64,000 nucleotides of DNA from JAXGXJ01 sp040772905 (GTDB lineage Bacteria > Actinomycetota > Thermoleophilia > RBG-16-64-13). Under the pieces are notes generated by a model that had not been told where the DNA came from, made no database searches, and saw nothing but the letters and a program-made list of their open reading frames with translations. Of this stretch, positions 1 to 8,628 are shown one piece after another. The stretch is from NCBI GenBank assembly GCA_040772905.1, contig JAXGXJ010000013.1:1-64000 (forward strand), given 5' to 3'. Each line of letters opens with the position of its first letter. Position 1 is the first letter of the stretch. A program made the translations under genes and the position numbers.

Positions 1-21
1 CCGGCTGGGCCCGCCGCCCCG

Positions 22-52
22 CCCCCCCCCCCCCCCCGGCGGGGGGGGGGGG
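22..52. repeat. Adjacent poly-C and poly-G tracts
   Basis: A run of 16 C (22-37) is followed by GGC and a run of 12 G (41-52), so the two tracts can pair with each other. They lie directly upstream of rlmKL. Tracts like this slip during replication and are also error-prone in sequencing and assembly, so the exact lengths should not be trusted. This may be a contig-edge artefact. Confidence 0.7.
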
Positions 53-71
53 CTTGCGCGCCCCGCCCCGC

Positions 72-77
72 TATACT
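72..77 (+). promoter_or_regulatory. Candidate -10 element of rlmKL (leaderless)
   Basis: TATACT ends 10 bases before the rlmKL ATG, which would put the transcript start only a few bases before the start codon. No Shine-Dalgarno sequence precedes the ATG, as expected for a leaderless mRNA. No convincing -35 box is present, because the homopolymer tracts occupy that region. Confidence 0.45.
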
Positions 78-87
78 CTGGTCCACT

Positions 88-2379
88 ATGACCACTCCCG
101 GCTCATACGCCGCACACCCGTTCTTCGCCACCTGCCCGCGCAATACCGAGGGCCTGCTTCTGGACGAACTGCGTTCTCTGGGAGCCGTAGAGCCGCGCGA
201 GACCCGAGGCGGAGTGAGCTTCGGCGGTCCGCTCGAGACCGCCTACAGGGTCTGCCTGTGGTCCAGAGTAGCCAGCCGGGTACTGCAGCGCCTCTGCGCG
301 GTGGACATCGAGAGCGCGGACGATCTCTACGAGGCCGTGCATTCTCTGCCCTGGGAGGAGAGACTAGCCACCACAGGCACCCTCGCCGTCGATGTGACCT
401 CGGCGGTGCGGCGCGGCCCGTTGGCCCAAGTGAACACCCACTTCCTCGAACAGAGGGTCAAGGACGGCATCGTCGATCGCTTCCGCGCCCGCACCGGCTC
501 CCGACCGGGGGTGGATCTGGTTCGGCCCGACCTGCGCGTCAACATCCATCTCGCTGTGGGCGAGACCGTGGTCAGCCTCGATCTGTCCGGAGACGCCCTC
601 CATCGTCGCGGATACCGGCTGGAGGGGGGAGAGGCGCCTCTGAAGGAGAACCTCGCGGCGGCCATCCTCCTTCGAGTGGGCTGGCCGGCCCTGGCAAGGC
701 AAGGGGCCCCCTTGCTCGATCCCATGTGCGGCTCGGGCACGTTCCTGGTGGAAGGCGCACTCATGGCTGCCGATATCGCTCCGGGGCTGGGCCGTGACCA
801 TTTCGGCTTTCAGCGCTGGCCTACCTTCGAGGCGCCCGTTTGGCGGGGGCTGTTGGATGAGGCCGAGGAGCGCCGGGCCGACGGGCTGAGGCGGCTGCCG
901 CCGTTCTTCGGTCTGGACGTCGAGCGTCGGGCCGTCAACACGGGTCGGGCGAATGCCCGCCGTGCGGGTCTGGCTGGACGCGTCGTCTTCGAGCAGCGCG
1001 ACCTGGGGTCGCTCTCCGTGCCCCGCGAGGCTGGGCAAGCCGGGCTGGTGGTCACCAACCCCCCTTATGGGAAGCGGCTGGGCGATTTTGCCGATCTCGT
1101 CCCCCTGTACGAGACGCTGGGGGAGCGACTCAAAGCCGGATTTTCCGGATGGATGGCGGCGGTGTTCACCGGGAACCCCGATCTGACCTCGCATCTGGGA
1201 CTCCGGGCGCATCGAGTGAACGTGTTCTACAACGGACCCATCGAGTGCAAGCTGCTGCAGTTCCGTGTAGGAGTGGCGTTCGACCGCGCGGCTGATCGCC
1301 CTCCCCGCCCCCGCGACCAGCGACCCGACGCGGACGTCGGTACCGACCGGGGAGCACCGACCGACAGCGGCGCGGTCGGTGCGACCGGCCCGACCGGCCC
1401 GACCGGCCCGACCGGCAGCATCAGGCTCTCACCGGGTGCGGAGATGTTCGCCAACCGCCTCGCGAAGAACCACAAACACCTGCGGCGCTGGGCGGCGCGT
1501 GAGGACATCCACTGCTACCGCGTCTACGACGCCGACCTTCCCGAGTATGCGGCGGCCATCGACCTCTACGAAGACTGGCTGCACCTGCAGGAATATGCTC
1601 CGCCCGCGAGCGTCGACGCGGTGGTGGCACGACGCCGCCTCAAGGAGATGCTGGCTGTGGCGCCGGAGGTCCTGGGGATCCCGGCCGGTCACGCGGTGCT
1701 CAAGGTAAGGCGGCAGCAACGCGGCACAGCGCAGTACGAGCGCCAGGCACAGGCCGGCCGAGAGATCGAGGTGCGGGAGGGCGGACTGCGCTTCCTGGTG
1801 AACCTCACCGACTATCTCGACACCGGACTGTTCCTCGACCACCGGCCGACGCGGAATCTCATCCGTGACATGGCCGCGGGGCGCCGCTTCCTCAACCTCT
1901 TCGCCTACACCGGCACTGCCACCGTGTACGCGGCGGCGGGCGGGGCGAGTTCTACCACCACCGTGGACCTCTCCGGCACCTACCTGCGCTGGGCACGGCG
2001 CAACCTCGAACTGAACGGGCTCTTCGAACCCCGGCACAGCTTCGTGCGAGCCGACTGTCTGGAATGGCTGGAGTCCCGGCCCCCGGTCGACTACGACCTC
2101 ATCTTCCTCGATGCCCCCACCTTCTCCAACTCCAAGAGCATGGAGAAGACCTTGGACATCCAACGGGACCACGTGCGCCTCATCCGCGGAGCGGCCCGTC
2201 TCCTCGCACCGGCGGGAGTGCTGCTCTTCTCCACCAATTTCCGCCGTTTCAAGCTGGACGAGACCATCCGAGCGGATCTCATCGTGGACGACATCTCCGC
2301 GAAGACCATCCCGCCGGATTTCGCACGCAACCCGCGCATCCACACCTGTTTCCGCATCACGCAGGCGACCGATCGATGA
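88..2379 (+). CDS. rlmKL: Bifunctional 23S rRNA guanine methyltransferase RlmKL
   Basis: A two-headed rRNA methyltransferase (763 residues; the E. coli enzyme is about 700) that would make m2G2445 and m7G2069 in 23S rRNA. The N-terminal part has a THUMP RNA-binding region (about residues 45-155) and an RlmL-type Rossmann domain with LLDPMCGSGTFLVEG and the catalytic TNPPYGKRLGD near residue 322. The C-terminal part is RlmK-like, with FLNLFAYTGTATVYAAAGGA and FLDAPTFSNSK. Between them is an unusual Thr-Gly-Pro repeat linker (near residues 432-443). The start at 88 lacks a Shine-Dalgarno sequence but follows a TATACT box. The stop overlaps the polX start (ATGA). Family and fusion are clear; the exact rRNA sites are taken from the family. 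Confidence 0.93.
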   Translation: MTTPGSYAAHPFFATCPRNTEGLLLDELRSLGAVEPRETRGGVSFGGPLETAYRVCLWSRVASRVLQRLCAVDIESADDLYEAVHSLPWEERLATTGTLAVDVTSAVRRGPLAQVNTHFLEQRVKDGIVDRFRARTGSRPGVDLVRPDLRVNIHLAVGETVVSLDLSGDALHRRGYRLEGGEAPLKENLAAAILLRVGWPALARQGAPLLDPMCGSGTFLVEGALMAADIAPGLGRDHFGFQRWPTFEAPVWRGLLDEAEERRADGLRRLPPFFGLDVERRAVNTGRANARRAGLAGRVVFEQRDLGSLSVPREAGQAGLVVTNPPYGKRLGDFADLVPLYETLGERLKAGFSGWMAAVFTGNPDLTSHLGLRAHRVNVFYNGPIECKLLQFRVGVAFDRAADRPPRPRDQRPDADVGTDRGAPTDSGAVGATGPTGPTGPTGSIRLSPGAEMFANRLAKNHKHLRRWAAREDIHCYRVYDADLPEYAAAIDLYEDWLHLQEYAPPASVDAVVARRRLKEMLAVAPEVLGIPAGHAVLKVRRQQRGTAQYERQAQAGREIEVREGGLRFLVNLTDYLDTGLFLDHRPTRNLIRDMAAGRRFLNLFAYTGTATVYAAAGGASSTTTVDLSGTYLRWARRNLELNGLFEPRHSFVRADCLEWLESRPPVDYDLIFLDAPTFSNSKSMEKTLDIQRDHVRLIRGAARLLAPAGVLLFSTNFRRFKLDETIRADLIVDDISAKTIPPDFARNPRIHTCFRITQATDR
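1383..1416 (+). repeat. 9-bp tandem repeat encoding a Thr-Gly-Pro linker
   Basis: GACCGGCCC is repeated nearly four times in frame within rlmKL. It encodes a collagen-like Thr-Gly-Pro linker between the two methyltransferase halves. Because the unit is a multiple of three, changes in copy number would alter linker length without breaking the frame. Confidence 0.85.
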
Positions 2380-4124
2380 CGTCCGGACCCTCGAACGGCG
2401 AGTTGGCCGATGTCCTCTGCACCATCGCCGGCTATCTGTCACTGGAGGGGGAGTCGACCTACCGTATCCTCGCCTACGAGAAGGCTGCCGAGGTATTCCG
2501 CCGCCACCCCCTGTCCATCGCCGACCTGGCGGCGAGCGGCCACCTGCGCGACCTGCCGGGCGTGGGTGCAGCCATCGAGGGGAAGGTGCTCGAGTTCTTG
2601 GAGACGGGCGATGTCGCCGCGCTCGCGCGCCTGCGCGAGCGCTACCCCGAGGGCCTGCTGGAGGTGATGCGCGTGCCCGGCATCGGGCCCAAGACCGCAC
2701 GCCGGCTCCACGACGCTCTGGGCATCGCCGACCTGGCCGAACTGGAGCAGGCCTGCCTTGAAGGTCGCATCAGCGAAGTACCCGGCATGGGTGAGAAGAC
2801 ACAAGCCAAGTTGATGAGGGCCATCGAAGACCGCAACGCCGCTCGTGCGGCCGCCGCGGGGCCGGGCGGCGGCGAGCGCACACGCCTTCTGCTAGCCGAG
2901 GTCGGGCCTCAGGCGGCCTCGCTGCTGGAGGTGCTGCGCGGCCTGCCCTCGGTGACGGCGGCCGACGTGGCTGGCAGCCTGCGTCGCAGGCGATCCACGG
3001 TCCGCGACATCGACCTGGTCGCGGCCTCGCTCGACGCCACGGCCGTCATGGAGGACTTCGCTCGCGCATCGCAACTCGCCCGCATCGAGCAGCGCGGCGA
3101 CACGAAGCTGGCGGCCGTCACGCACACCGGCCTGAACGTCGACCTGCGCATCGTCCCTCCCGCCTCCTACGGCAACCTCCTGCAGCACCTCACCGGCAGC
3201 GCGGGCCACAACGTGGCGCTGCGCGGGTACGCGCAGCGCCACGGTCTCAAGGTGAGCGAGTACCACGTGGAACACCTCAAGGATGGCACCGTGATCCCCT
3301 GTGCCACCGAGGCCGACGTGTATGCCACCCTGGGACTGGATTACATCCCTCCCGAACTGCGCGAGGACCACGGCGAGATCGAAGCGGCCGAGACCCACAC
3401 CCTACCCACGCTCGTCGAGAGGTCCCACCTGCGCGGCGACCTGCACGTCCACTCCGATTGGACTGATGGTAAGGCCACTCTTGAAGAGATGGCGCGCGCG
3501 GCGCAGGATGTCGGACTGGAGTACCTGTGCTTCTGCGACCACTCCCAAGCCTTAGCCATGACCGGCGGCCTCGACCCTGCCCGCGTGCTCGAGCAGATAG
3601 CGGCTATCCGCGAACTCGATTCCCGCCTCCGCATCAAGGTGTTAGCCGGCATCGAGGTCGACATCCTCTTGGACGGCCGCATCGACCTGCCTGACGACAT
3701 CCTCGCCCGGCTCGACTTCGTGACCGCGAGCATCCATTCCGGCTTCCGTCAGACTCGCGAGGAGATCATGAGACGGCTCCTGGCCGCGCTGCACAACCCA
3801 CACGTGGACTCCATCGCCCATCTGAGCGGCCGTCTCATCAACCGACGCCCAGCCTACGAGCTCGACATGGATACCGTGGCCCGGGTCGCCGCGGCGACGG
3901 GCACCTTCCTGGAGATCAACGGCTCGCCGGACCGGCTCGACCTTGACGCGGAGGCCGCCCGACGAGCAGTGGAGCTGGGCGCGACCCTGGTCATCTGCAG
4001 CGACGCGCACCGGCCGCGTGAGTTCGCCAACCTCGACGCCGGAGTGGCCGAAGCCCGCCGAGGCTGGGTGACCGCGGACGACGTCGCCAACACCCGGCCC
4101 TGGGAGGAGCTGAGGGGGCGGTGA
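2376..4124 (+). CDS. polX: DNA polymerase X family protein with C-terminal PHP domain
   Basis: A bacterial PolX of 582 residues, normal length for the family, which acts in gap-filling DNA repair. It has an N-terminal 8-kDa-like and helix-hairpin-helix region (LPGVGAAIEGKVLEFL, VPGIGPKTARRLHDAL). The nucleotidyltransferase palm carries AGSLRRRRSTVRDIDLV, with the DID metal-binding aspartates. The C-terminal PHP domain begins with GDLHVHSDWTDG (His357 and His359), and its EIN and SDAH motifs are intact, so the 3'-5' exonuclease or phosphoesterase activity is probably retained. The reading frame stays open upstream, but the ATG at 2376 overlaps the rlmKL stop and gives the expected N-terminus. 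It overlaps the next gene by four bases (GTGA). Confidence 0.93.
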   Translation: MTSGPSNGELADVLCTIAGYLSLEGESTYRILAYEKAAEVFRRHPLSIADLAASGHLRDLPGVGAAIEGKVLEFLETGDVAALARLRERYPEGLLEVMRVPGIGPKTARRLHDALGIADLAELEQACLEGRISEVPGMGEKTQAKLMRAIEDRNAARAAAAGPGGGERTRLLLAEVGPQAASLLEVLRGLPSVTAADVAGSLRRRRSTVRDIDLVAASLDATAVMEDFARASQLARIEQRGDTKLAAVTHTGLNVDLRIVPPASYGNLLQHLTGSAGHNVALRGYAQRHGLKVSEYHVEHLKDGTVIPCATEADVYATLGLDYIPPELREDHGEIEAAETHTLPTLVERSHLRGDLHVHSDWTDGKATLEEMARAAQDVGLEYLCFCDHSQALAMTGGLDPARVLEQIAAIRELDSRLRIKVLAGIEVDILLDGRIDLPDDILARLDFVTASIHSGFRQTREEIMRRLLAALHNPHVDSIAHLSGRLINRRPAYELDMDTVARVAAATGTFLEINGSPDRLDLDAEAARRAVELGATLVICSDAHRPREFANLDAGVAEARRGWVTADDVANTRPWEELRGR

Positions 4125-5335
4125 GCCGTCCAACCCACGACGACGCGCGGTCGTCCGCCCCATCGCTGGCCGGAGTCATCGAGACGCGAGGCGGGCACGT
4201 GACGTTCGCCGACTTCATGGAACTCGCGCTCACCCATTCCAGCTTGGGCTACTACAGCCGCGTCGACCGCCTGCTCCGGCGCGGTGGAGATTTCAGCACC
4301 GCCCCCGCCCTGTCGCCCTTCTTCAACCGTGCCCTCGCCCGGTTGGTGACGGAGCTCACAGAAGCAGCCGTCGCCGACGCACCCGCGGACGCCCGCCTGA
4401 GCGTGGTCGAGTTGGGCCCGGGAGAAGGCCAGCTGGCCCAGACCATCTTGCACTTCTGGGCGAGCGAGCGGCCAGAACTGCGTGCCAGGGTGGACTACCG
4501 CATGGTCGAGATAGGCACCGGCCTGCGACAGAAGCAGGAGGAGGCGCTGGCCCCCCTCGCCGGCGCAGGCTGCCGAGTGGGTTGGGGTGACGGCCTCGCC
4601 GAGGCCTGCGCCGGCACGGTGCCCGTTGTTGTCGTAAGTAACGAGTTCCTGGACACACTGCCGGTGCATCTCATCCGGGCCGACCGCGAATGCCTGGAGG
4701 AGCTGTACGTGACATCTTCGGGGACCGACTTGTCCACACAGTGGGCGCAGGTATCCCACGAAGCAACAGCGGAGATACGACAGCTCTTCGCCACTCTCGA
4801 CCCACAGGAGCTGCGAACACTGACCACGGACGGGGTGCTCGAGGTGTTCCCCGGCCTGGGCGACCTGCTGGCGGAGATCGCGCGCCTCATGCCCCAGGGG
4901 AGTCTGCTCACCATCGACTACGGAGCATGGTCCACCGGCCTGCCCCGCACCGGCGAACGCTGGGAGCAGCAGGGCAAGACCCGGCGACGACGCACCATCC
5001 GCGGCTACTTCAAGCACCAACTGGTCAGCGACCCCCTCGCCCGCCCGGGCAGGCAGGATCTCACCGCCGACGTGGATTTCGCCGCCCTCGACCTGCATGG
5101 ACGGCAGGCCGGGTTCGAGACCGTCCTCTTCACCACCATGGCCGCCTTCCTGCGCGCGGGCGGTGTTGAAGAGGAACTCCGGTCGCTCGCCGCACACAGG
5201 GACGGCACCACGTCAGGCCCGGGACTGGACCCCCTCGAAGCCGACCGACAAGCCACCGTCCTACGCAACCTGCTGGACGAGCGCGATCTGGGCTCGGCGT
5301 TCAAGCTGATGCTGCAGGTGAGAGAGCAGATGTGA
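4121..5335 (+). CDS. SAM-dependent methyltransferase, MidA/NDUFAF7 family
   Basis: A 404-residue class I methyltransferase of the COG1565/MidA type. The eukaryotic relative NDUFAF7 methylates an arginine in a complex I subunit; the bacterial substrate is not known from this sequence. Family signs are the N-terminal LGYYSRVDRLLRRGGDFST region, the SAM-binding VVELGPGEGQLAQTIL (about residue 90), VSNEFLDTLPVHLI (the typical NE motif) and LLTIDYGA. It starts with GTG inside the polX stop, so translation is probably coupled to the rlmKL-polX genes. No complex I genes lie nearby. Confidence 0.85.
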   Translation: MSRPTHDDARSSAPSLAGVIETRGGHVTFADFMELALTHSSLGYYSRVDRLLRRGGDFSTAPALSPFFNRALARLVTELTEAAVADAPADARLSVVELGPGEGQLAQTILHFWASERPELRARVDYRMVEIGTGLRQKQEEALAPLAGAGCRVGWGDGLAEACAGTVPVVVVSNEFLDTLPVHLIRADRECLEELYVTSSGTDLSTQWAQVSHEATAEIRQLFATLDPQELRTLTTDGVLEVFPGLGDLLAEIARLMPQGSLLTIDYGAWSTGLPRTGERWEQQGKTRRRRTIRGYFKHQLVSDPLARPGRQDLTADVDFAALDLHGRQAGFETVLFTTMAAFLRAGGVEEELRSLAAHRDGTTSGPGLDPLEADRQATVLRNLLDERDLGSAFKLMLQVREQM

Positions 5336-5363
5336 AGAAGGGGCGCCGCGACGCCTCGAGCCT

Positions 5364-5579
5364 TTACGCAGCCAGCAGTGTGATGCAGAGGTGTATCAGC
5401 CGGCCGGGCGACATGCGCCGCACCCAACAGCCGCAGGCGGCTCCGGCCACACGGCCCAGCTGGACATGAGCGAAGCCGCCGTCCTCACGTTCGAGGACGG
5501 CCACGGTCTGGGGAGGAACCTTGACGGTCTTCCCGCACAGGGGACATCTCCAAAGGACGCAACTATCCATGGCCGCCAC
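5364..5579 (-). CDS. Possible small zinc-ribbon protein (71 aa)
   Basis: A short reading frame in an otherwise empty 370-bp stretch. The N-terminal half has CPLCGK and the second half CGC, a spacing that could make a small zinc ribbon. A good ribosome binding site (AAGGGGG) lies 7 bases before the GTG start at 5579; a second start is the ATG at 5570. No family was recognised. It ends 28 bases from the methyltransferase gene, facing it, and nothing indicates its job. It could be a chance frame in GC-rich DNA; the cysteine pattern and the binding site are the only support. Confidence 0.45.
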   Translation of the reverse strand: MAAMDSCVLWRCPLCGKTVKVPPQTVAVLEREDGGFAHVQLGRVAGAACGCWVRRMSPGRLIHLCITLLAA

Positions 5580-5706
5580 CGAGCGACCCCCTTAGCATTC
5601 CGGGGAAACAAGGACTTGCTCACCCTCTGTATCGGCCGCGGGGGGTGAGGCATGAGTCCCCACAGCGACAAAACGTGGCCACCAAGAGCCCGGGTGGGGA
5701 CCGGAG

Positions 5707-7359
5707 CTACGAACGGTCTCCGAACTTGTAGAAGTAGCCGTCACGCGAGCCCATGTAGATGCCGCCCTTCCAGACGGCCGCCGTCGACTCGAGCGCGCTT
5801 CCGCTGGGCACCTTCAGCTCCCAGAGCGCGGGCGGGTCGACACTGGTGTCGCTGACGTCGTAGGCATGGAGAGTCCCGTACGTATCGCCGATGATGAGGG
5901 TCTTGTCCACCACCACCGGGCTGCCCCAGGCGTGTTCGCTGAACGGCTTCTGCCACACTACCTCGCCGGTCTCGCGGTCGATGCCCAACAGGGCACCGCC
6001 GTGGGTGGGCACGTACAGCATCTCCTTGTAGATGGCGGGCGTCGCCCACACCCCCGCGTTCCCGCCCGACATCTTGGTGACCTTCACCGACCACACCACC
6101 GGGGTCTCGCCTTCGCCGGTCTTGCGCGGGTCGAGCTTGATGATCTGCCCCACCTCCTCGGCGCGCGCGCTCTTGCCCCGAGCATCGTCGGTGTGCTGGC
6201 AGACGTAGATGAACCCCTGTTCGTCGGCCACGATGGTGGCGTCGGTGTCGTCACCGGTCCAGAACGAGAAGACTTTGGGATACGCGTCCTTGCCCTTGGC
6301 CGGTCTCTCACCCGGCGCCAACTCCGTGAGCGTGGCGCTCACGTCGAGCCCCTGCACCAGACCGCCCGAGTTGGAGAAGTAGACGCGGTCGCCCACCAGA
6401 CAAGGGGAGTTCTCCACCGAGACGTCCTTGCTGCCCAGCTTGTCGAGCAGAGATTGGGTCCAAGCCGGATGATCCAGCACGATCTCGGGGTCTACGGTCA
6501 CCTTGCCGGTGGAGTCGTAACCGCGGTTGAGCTTGAGGATGTAGAAGTGGCTGTTCTCGCCGCCCACGAAGGCGTAGTCGTTGCGGATGACCACACTCGA
6601 ATCCCAGTCGTCGTTCCAAACTCTGTTCGGGAGTTCGTCGGCGTTGAGGTTGAAGAGTTCGGTGGGTTCGGCACGGTCGATGGCGATGATGCGCCACTTG
6701 TTGTCACGGCAGCCCATGTAGATGAGCGGGTAGGCGTCGGGATCGACCACGGCCGAGCCTTTGAATATATCCCCGGCCTTGAAGCTGGGCAGTAGTTTCT
6801 CGCCGGTTTCAGCATCGAGGAAATGGATCTTGTAGTCGTAGGCGCCGAACACCACCCAGGTCTTGCCTTCGCGTTCGAAGACGGCGGGCTGACCGGTCCA
6901 CCCGGTGCCCGTCCATGTAGTGGTCTTGCCGAGGTTGGTGGAACTGCCCGACATGGGGCCGAACTTCCACAAGATCTCGGGGTCCTTGGGGACCGGGCCC
7001 TCGCCGTAGTAGGTCCGCGAGGCGTTGCCGCGGAACATGGTGAGACCCTCGAACTCGGTGTTGATTGGCCCATAGAAGCTGCCTGGGACTCGTTTGTCGC
7101 CCGGCTGGCCGGCATGGGCCACCGCGACAGTGGTGTCGGGGCTCACAGGGTTCGGGTCTACAGAAAGACCTGCTGTGCCGGACACACCCGTGCCGCTGCC
7201 GCTGGTGCCGGGAGCGACGGACGTAGCCGTGGTGCTGCTGCCGGGCGGCTCGGTGCTGGAGGTCCCCTGTGCGGTGCTCGTGCTGGCGGGGGAGGCACCT
7301 TCGCCGGCAGCCGTCCCGTCGCCGCACCCTCGCACGACAAACAACACCACCAACACCAC
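5707..7359 (-). CDS. Membrane-anchored PQQ-like beta-propeller protein (5' end frame-broken)
   Basis: A 550-residue exported protein with repeated propeller blades of the PQQ-binding/pyrrolo-quinoline repeat type (DAETGEKLLPSF, IDRETGEVVWQKPF, GTLHAYDVSD, GSRDGYFYKFGD). It lacks the catalytic features of an alcohol dehydrogenase and is more likely a structural or binding protein. An N-terminal hydrophobic stretch precedes a Ser/Thr/Gly-rich linker (about residues 15-60). The given start (GTG at 7359) falls inside the membrane helix. The frame upstream encodes more of the helix but has no start codon before a stop. A GTG at 7463 in the neighbouring frame gives a basic N-terminus that joins this helix at the G10 tract (7404-7413). 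The true gene probably runs to 7463 with a one- or two-base length change in the tract. Confidence 0.85.
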   Translation of the reverse strand: MVLVVLFVVRGCGDGTAAGEGASPASTSTAQGTSSTEPPGSSTTATSVAPGTSGSGTGVSGTAGLSVDPNPVSPDTTVAVAHAGQPGDKRVPGSFYGPINTEFEGLTMFRGNASRTYYGEGPVPKDPEILWKFGPMSGSSTNLGKTTTWTGTGWTGQPAVFEREGKTWVVFGAYDYKIHFLDAETGEKLLPSFKAGDIFKGSAVVDPDAYPLIYMGCRDNKWRIIAIDRAEPTELFNLNADELPNRVWNDDWDSSVVIRNDYAFVGGENSHFYILKLNRGYDSTGKVTVDPEIVLDHPAWTQSLLDKLGSKDVSVENSPCLVGDRVYFSNSGGLVQGLDVSATLTELAPGERPAKGKDAYPKVFSFWTGDDTDATIVADEQGFIYVCQHTDDARGKSARAEEVGQIIKLDPRKTGEGETPVVWSVKVTKMSGGNAGVWATPAIYKEMLYVPTHGGALLGIDRETGEVVWQKPFSEHAWGSPVVVDKTLIIGDTYGTLHAYDVSDTSVDPPALWELKVPSGSALESTAAVWKGGIYMGSRDGYFYKFGDRS

Positions 7360-7403
7360 GATGGCCAGGAAGGCGAGTAGTGCCAGCCAACGGATGACGA
7401 GGC

Positions 7404-7413
7404 GGGGGGGGGG
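7404..7413. repeat. Poly-G tract at a frame switch
   Basis: Ten G (C on the coding strand) near the start of the propeller gene. Upstream of it the plausible N-terminus is in one frame and downstream the membrane helix is in another. This is either an assembly length error or a slippage site. Confidence 0.7.
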
Positions 7414-7467
7414 CGGGGCCGCCGCCGCTCGCTGTCTGCTCGAGTGATGACCCTCCGCTCCACTCGC

Positions 7468-8025
7468 CTACTCTACCAGTTGTAGGATTTCCCGACCGAA
7501 CACGCCCGTGGTGTTGTCGGTGAAGGCGACACGCCGCGGCTGCACACGGTACACCCCCATGCCTTTCATCAGCGAAGCCATCCCAGGGCGTCTGATGATG
7601 TCGTCAACGAACGGGAAGCGGGCCAGATAGACCGCCAACGCCGACACCCGGGCCGCACCTTTCAGACGGCGCGCCTCGCCCCACAACTGCACTCCTTGGA
7701 TGGCGGTCCAGTCGTCGTAGGGCTCAGTGATGGTGGCAGCCACTGCCGCGCCCTCACCGATGTGCTCGCCGTGGAGGCTGGAAGGCTTGCTGAGGAAGAT
7801 GAGCCGAAGCGATGAGTCCACAGCGTAGAAGACGCTGGCCGCGTGCGGGGCGTTCCCGAGGCCGCCGGCTGCCGGTCCGTCGTCCGTTCCCGCAGAAGGA
7901 CCGGCTGTGGCGATAGTCATGGTGTGATGCGACCGGAGGTAATCCGTGACCCGCTGCCGCAGGTCGGTTCGACTCTCGTCGGCAGGCGCAGGCACGACCC
8001 TATTCGCCGTCCGCGCAGTCCCCAC
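7468..8025 (-). CDS. Pyridoxamine 5'-phosphate oxidase-like FMN-binding protein
   Basis: A 185-residue protein of the split-barrel flavin-binding (PPOX/YhbP-like) superfamily. Typical segments are an N-terminal helix, HTMTIATA, then ASVFYAVDSSLRLIFLSKP and a strand with GVQLWGEARRLKG. The C-terminus VYRVQPRRVAFTDN is also characteristic. Members reduce or bind flavin, haem or F420, and the sequence does not tell which. The GTG start lies 26 bases inside ubiX, so the two genes are co-transcribed. That suggests a flavin-related partner of the prenyl-FMN pathway, but this is inference. A residue stretch rich in Gly/Ala (about 43-58) looks like an insertion. Confidence 0.82.
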   Translation of the reverse strand: MGTARTANRVVPAPADESRTDLRQRVTDYLRSHHTMTIATAGPSAGTDDGPAAGGLGNAPHAASVFYAVDSSLRLIFLSKPSSLHGEHIGEGAAVAATITEPYDDWTAIQGVQLWGEARRLKGAARVSALAVYLARFPFVDDIIRRPGMASLMKGMGVYRVQPRRVAFTDNTTGVFGREILQLVE

Positions 8026-8581
8026 CGGGCCAACGGCGGAAAAGGTCGTGCTCGATGCCGAACTGGTCGAGCACCTTGCCGATGGTCTGATCGACGATAT
8101 CGGCGATGGTGCGCGGGTGATGATAGAACGAGGGCATCGGCGGCAGGATGACGGCGCCGCACTCCGTGGCCTCGGCCATCAACCGCAAGTGCCCCAGATG
8201 AAGAGGAGTCTCGCGCACCACCAGCACCAGGCGCCGCCGCTCTTTCAGCACTACGTCGGCCGCCCTGGTGAGCAGATTGTCGTTGTGGCTATGGGCGATG
8301 GCGGAGAGGCTCTTGATGGCACAGGGAGCCACCACCATCCCCATGGTCTGGAACGAGCCCGACGAGATGCGCGCAGCCAGATCGTCATTGCGGTAGACCA
8401 CATCGGCCATAGCCTCGATCTGCGCGCCTGTGTACTCGGTCTCGAGTCCGGCCACAGCCCGGCCGGCCTCACTCAGGATGAGGTGTGTCTCGATGTGAGG
8501 GAGATCGCGCAGCACCTCCAACAGGCGGATGCCGTAGATGGTCCCCGACGCCCCCGATATGCCCACGATGATCCGTTGCAT
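8000..8581 (-). CDS. ubiX: UbiX-family flavin prenyltransferase
   Basis: A 193-residue UbiX/Pad1-type enzyme. The family attaches a dimethylallyl unit to FMN to make prenylated FMN, the cofactor of UbiD-type (de)carboxylases. The N-terminus IIVGISGASGTIYGIRLLE carries the flavin-binding GASG motif. SSGSFQTMGMVVAPCAIKSL and the C-terminal RRLVLVVRETPLH are also diagnostic. No UbiD gene is in the window, so its client enzyme is elsewhere. The upstream SDR gene ends 47 bases before it and the downstream PPOX gene overlaps it, so the three are probably one transcript. Confidence 0.93.
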   Translation of the reverse strand: MQRIIVGISGASGTIYGIRLLEVLRDLPHIETHLILSEAGRAVAGLETEYTGAQIEAMADVVYRNDDLAARISSGSFQTMGMVVAPCAIKSLSAIAHSHNDNLLTRAADVVLKERRRLVLVVRETPLHLGHLRLMAEATECGAVILPPMPSFYHHPRTIADIVDQTIGKVLDQFGIEHDLFRRWPGGDCADGE

Positions 8582-8628
8582 GTGCTCATTCTACTATCAT
8601 CGCCACGATCGGCCGACCACGCGGCCGG

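Noticed and set aside
364..1212. Long minus-strand open frames opposite rlmKL
   Set aside because: In DNA of this GC content, long frames opposite real genes are common. The plus-strand gene has clear family motifs and the opposite frames have none.
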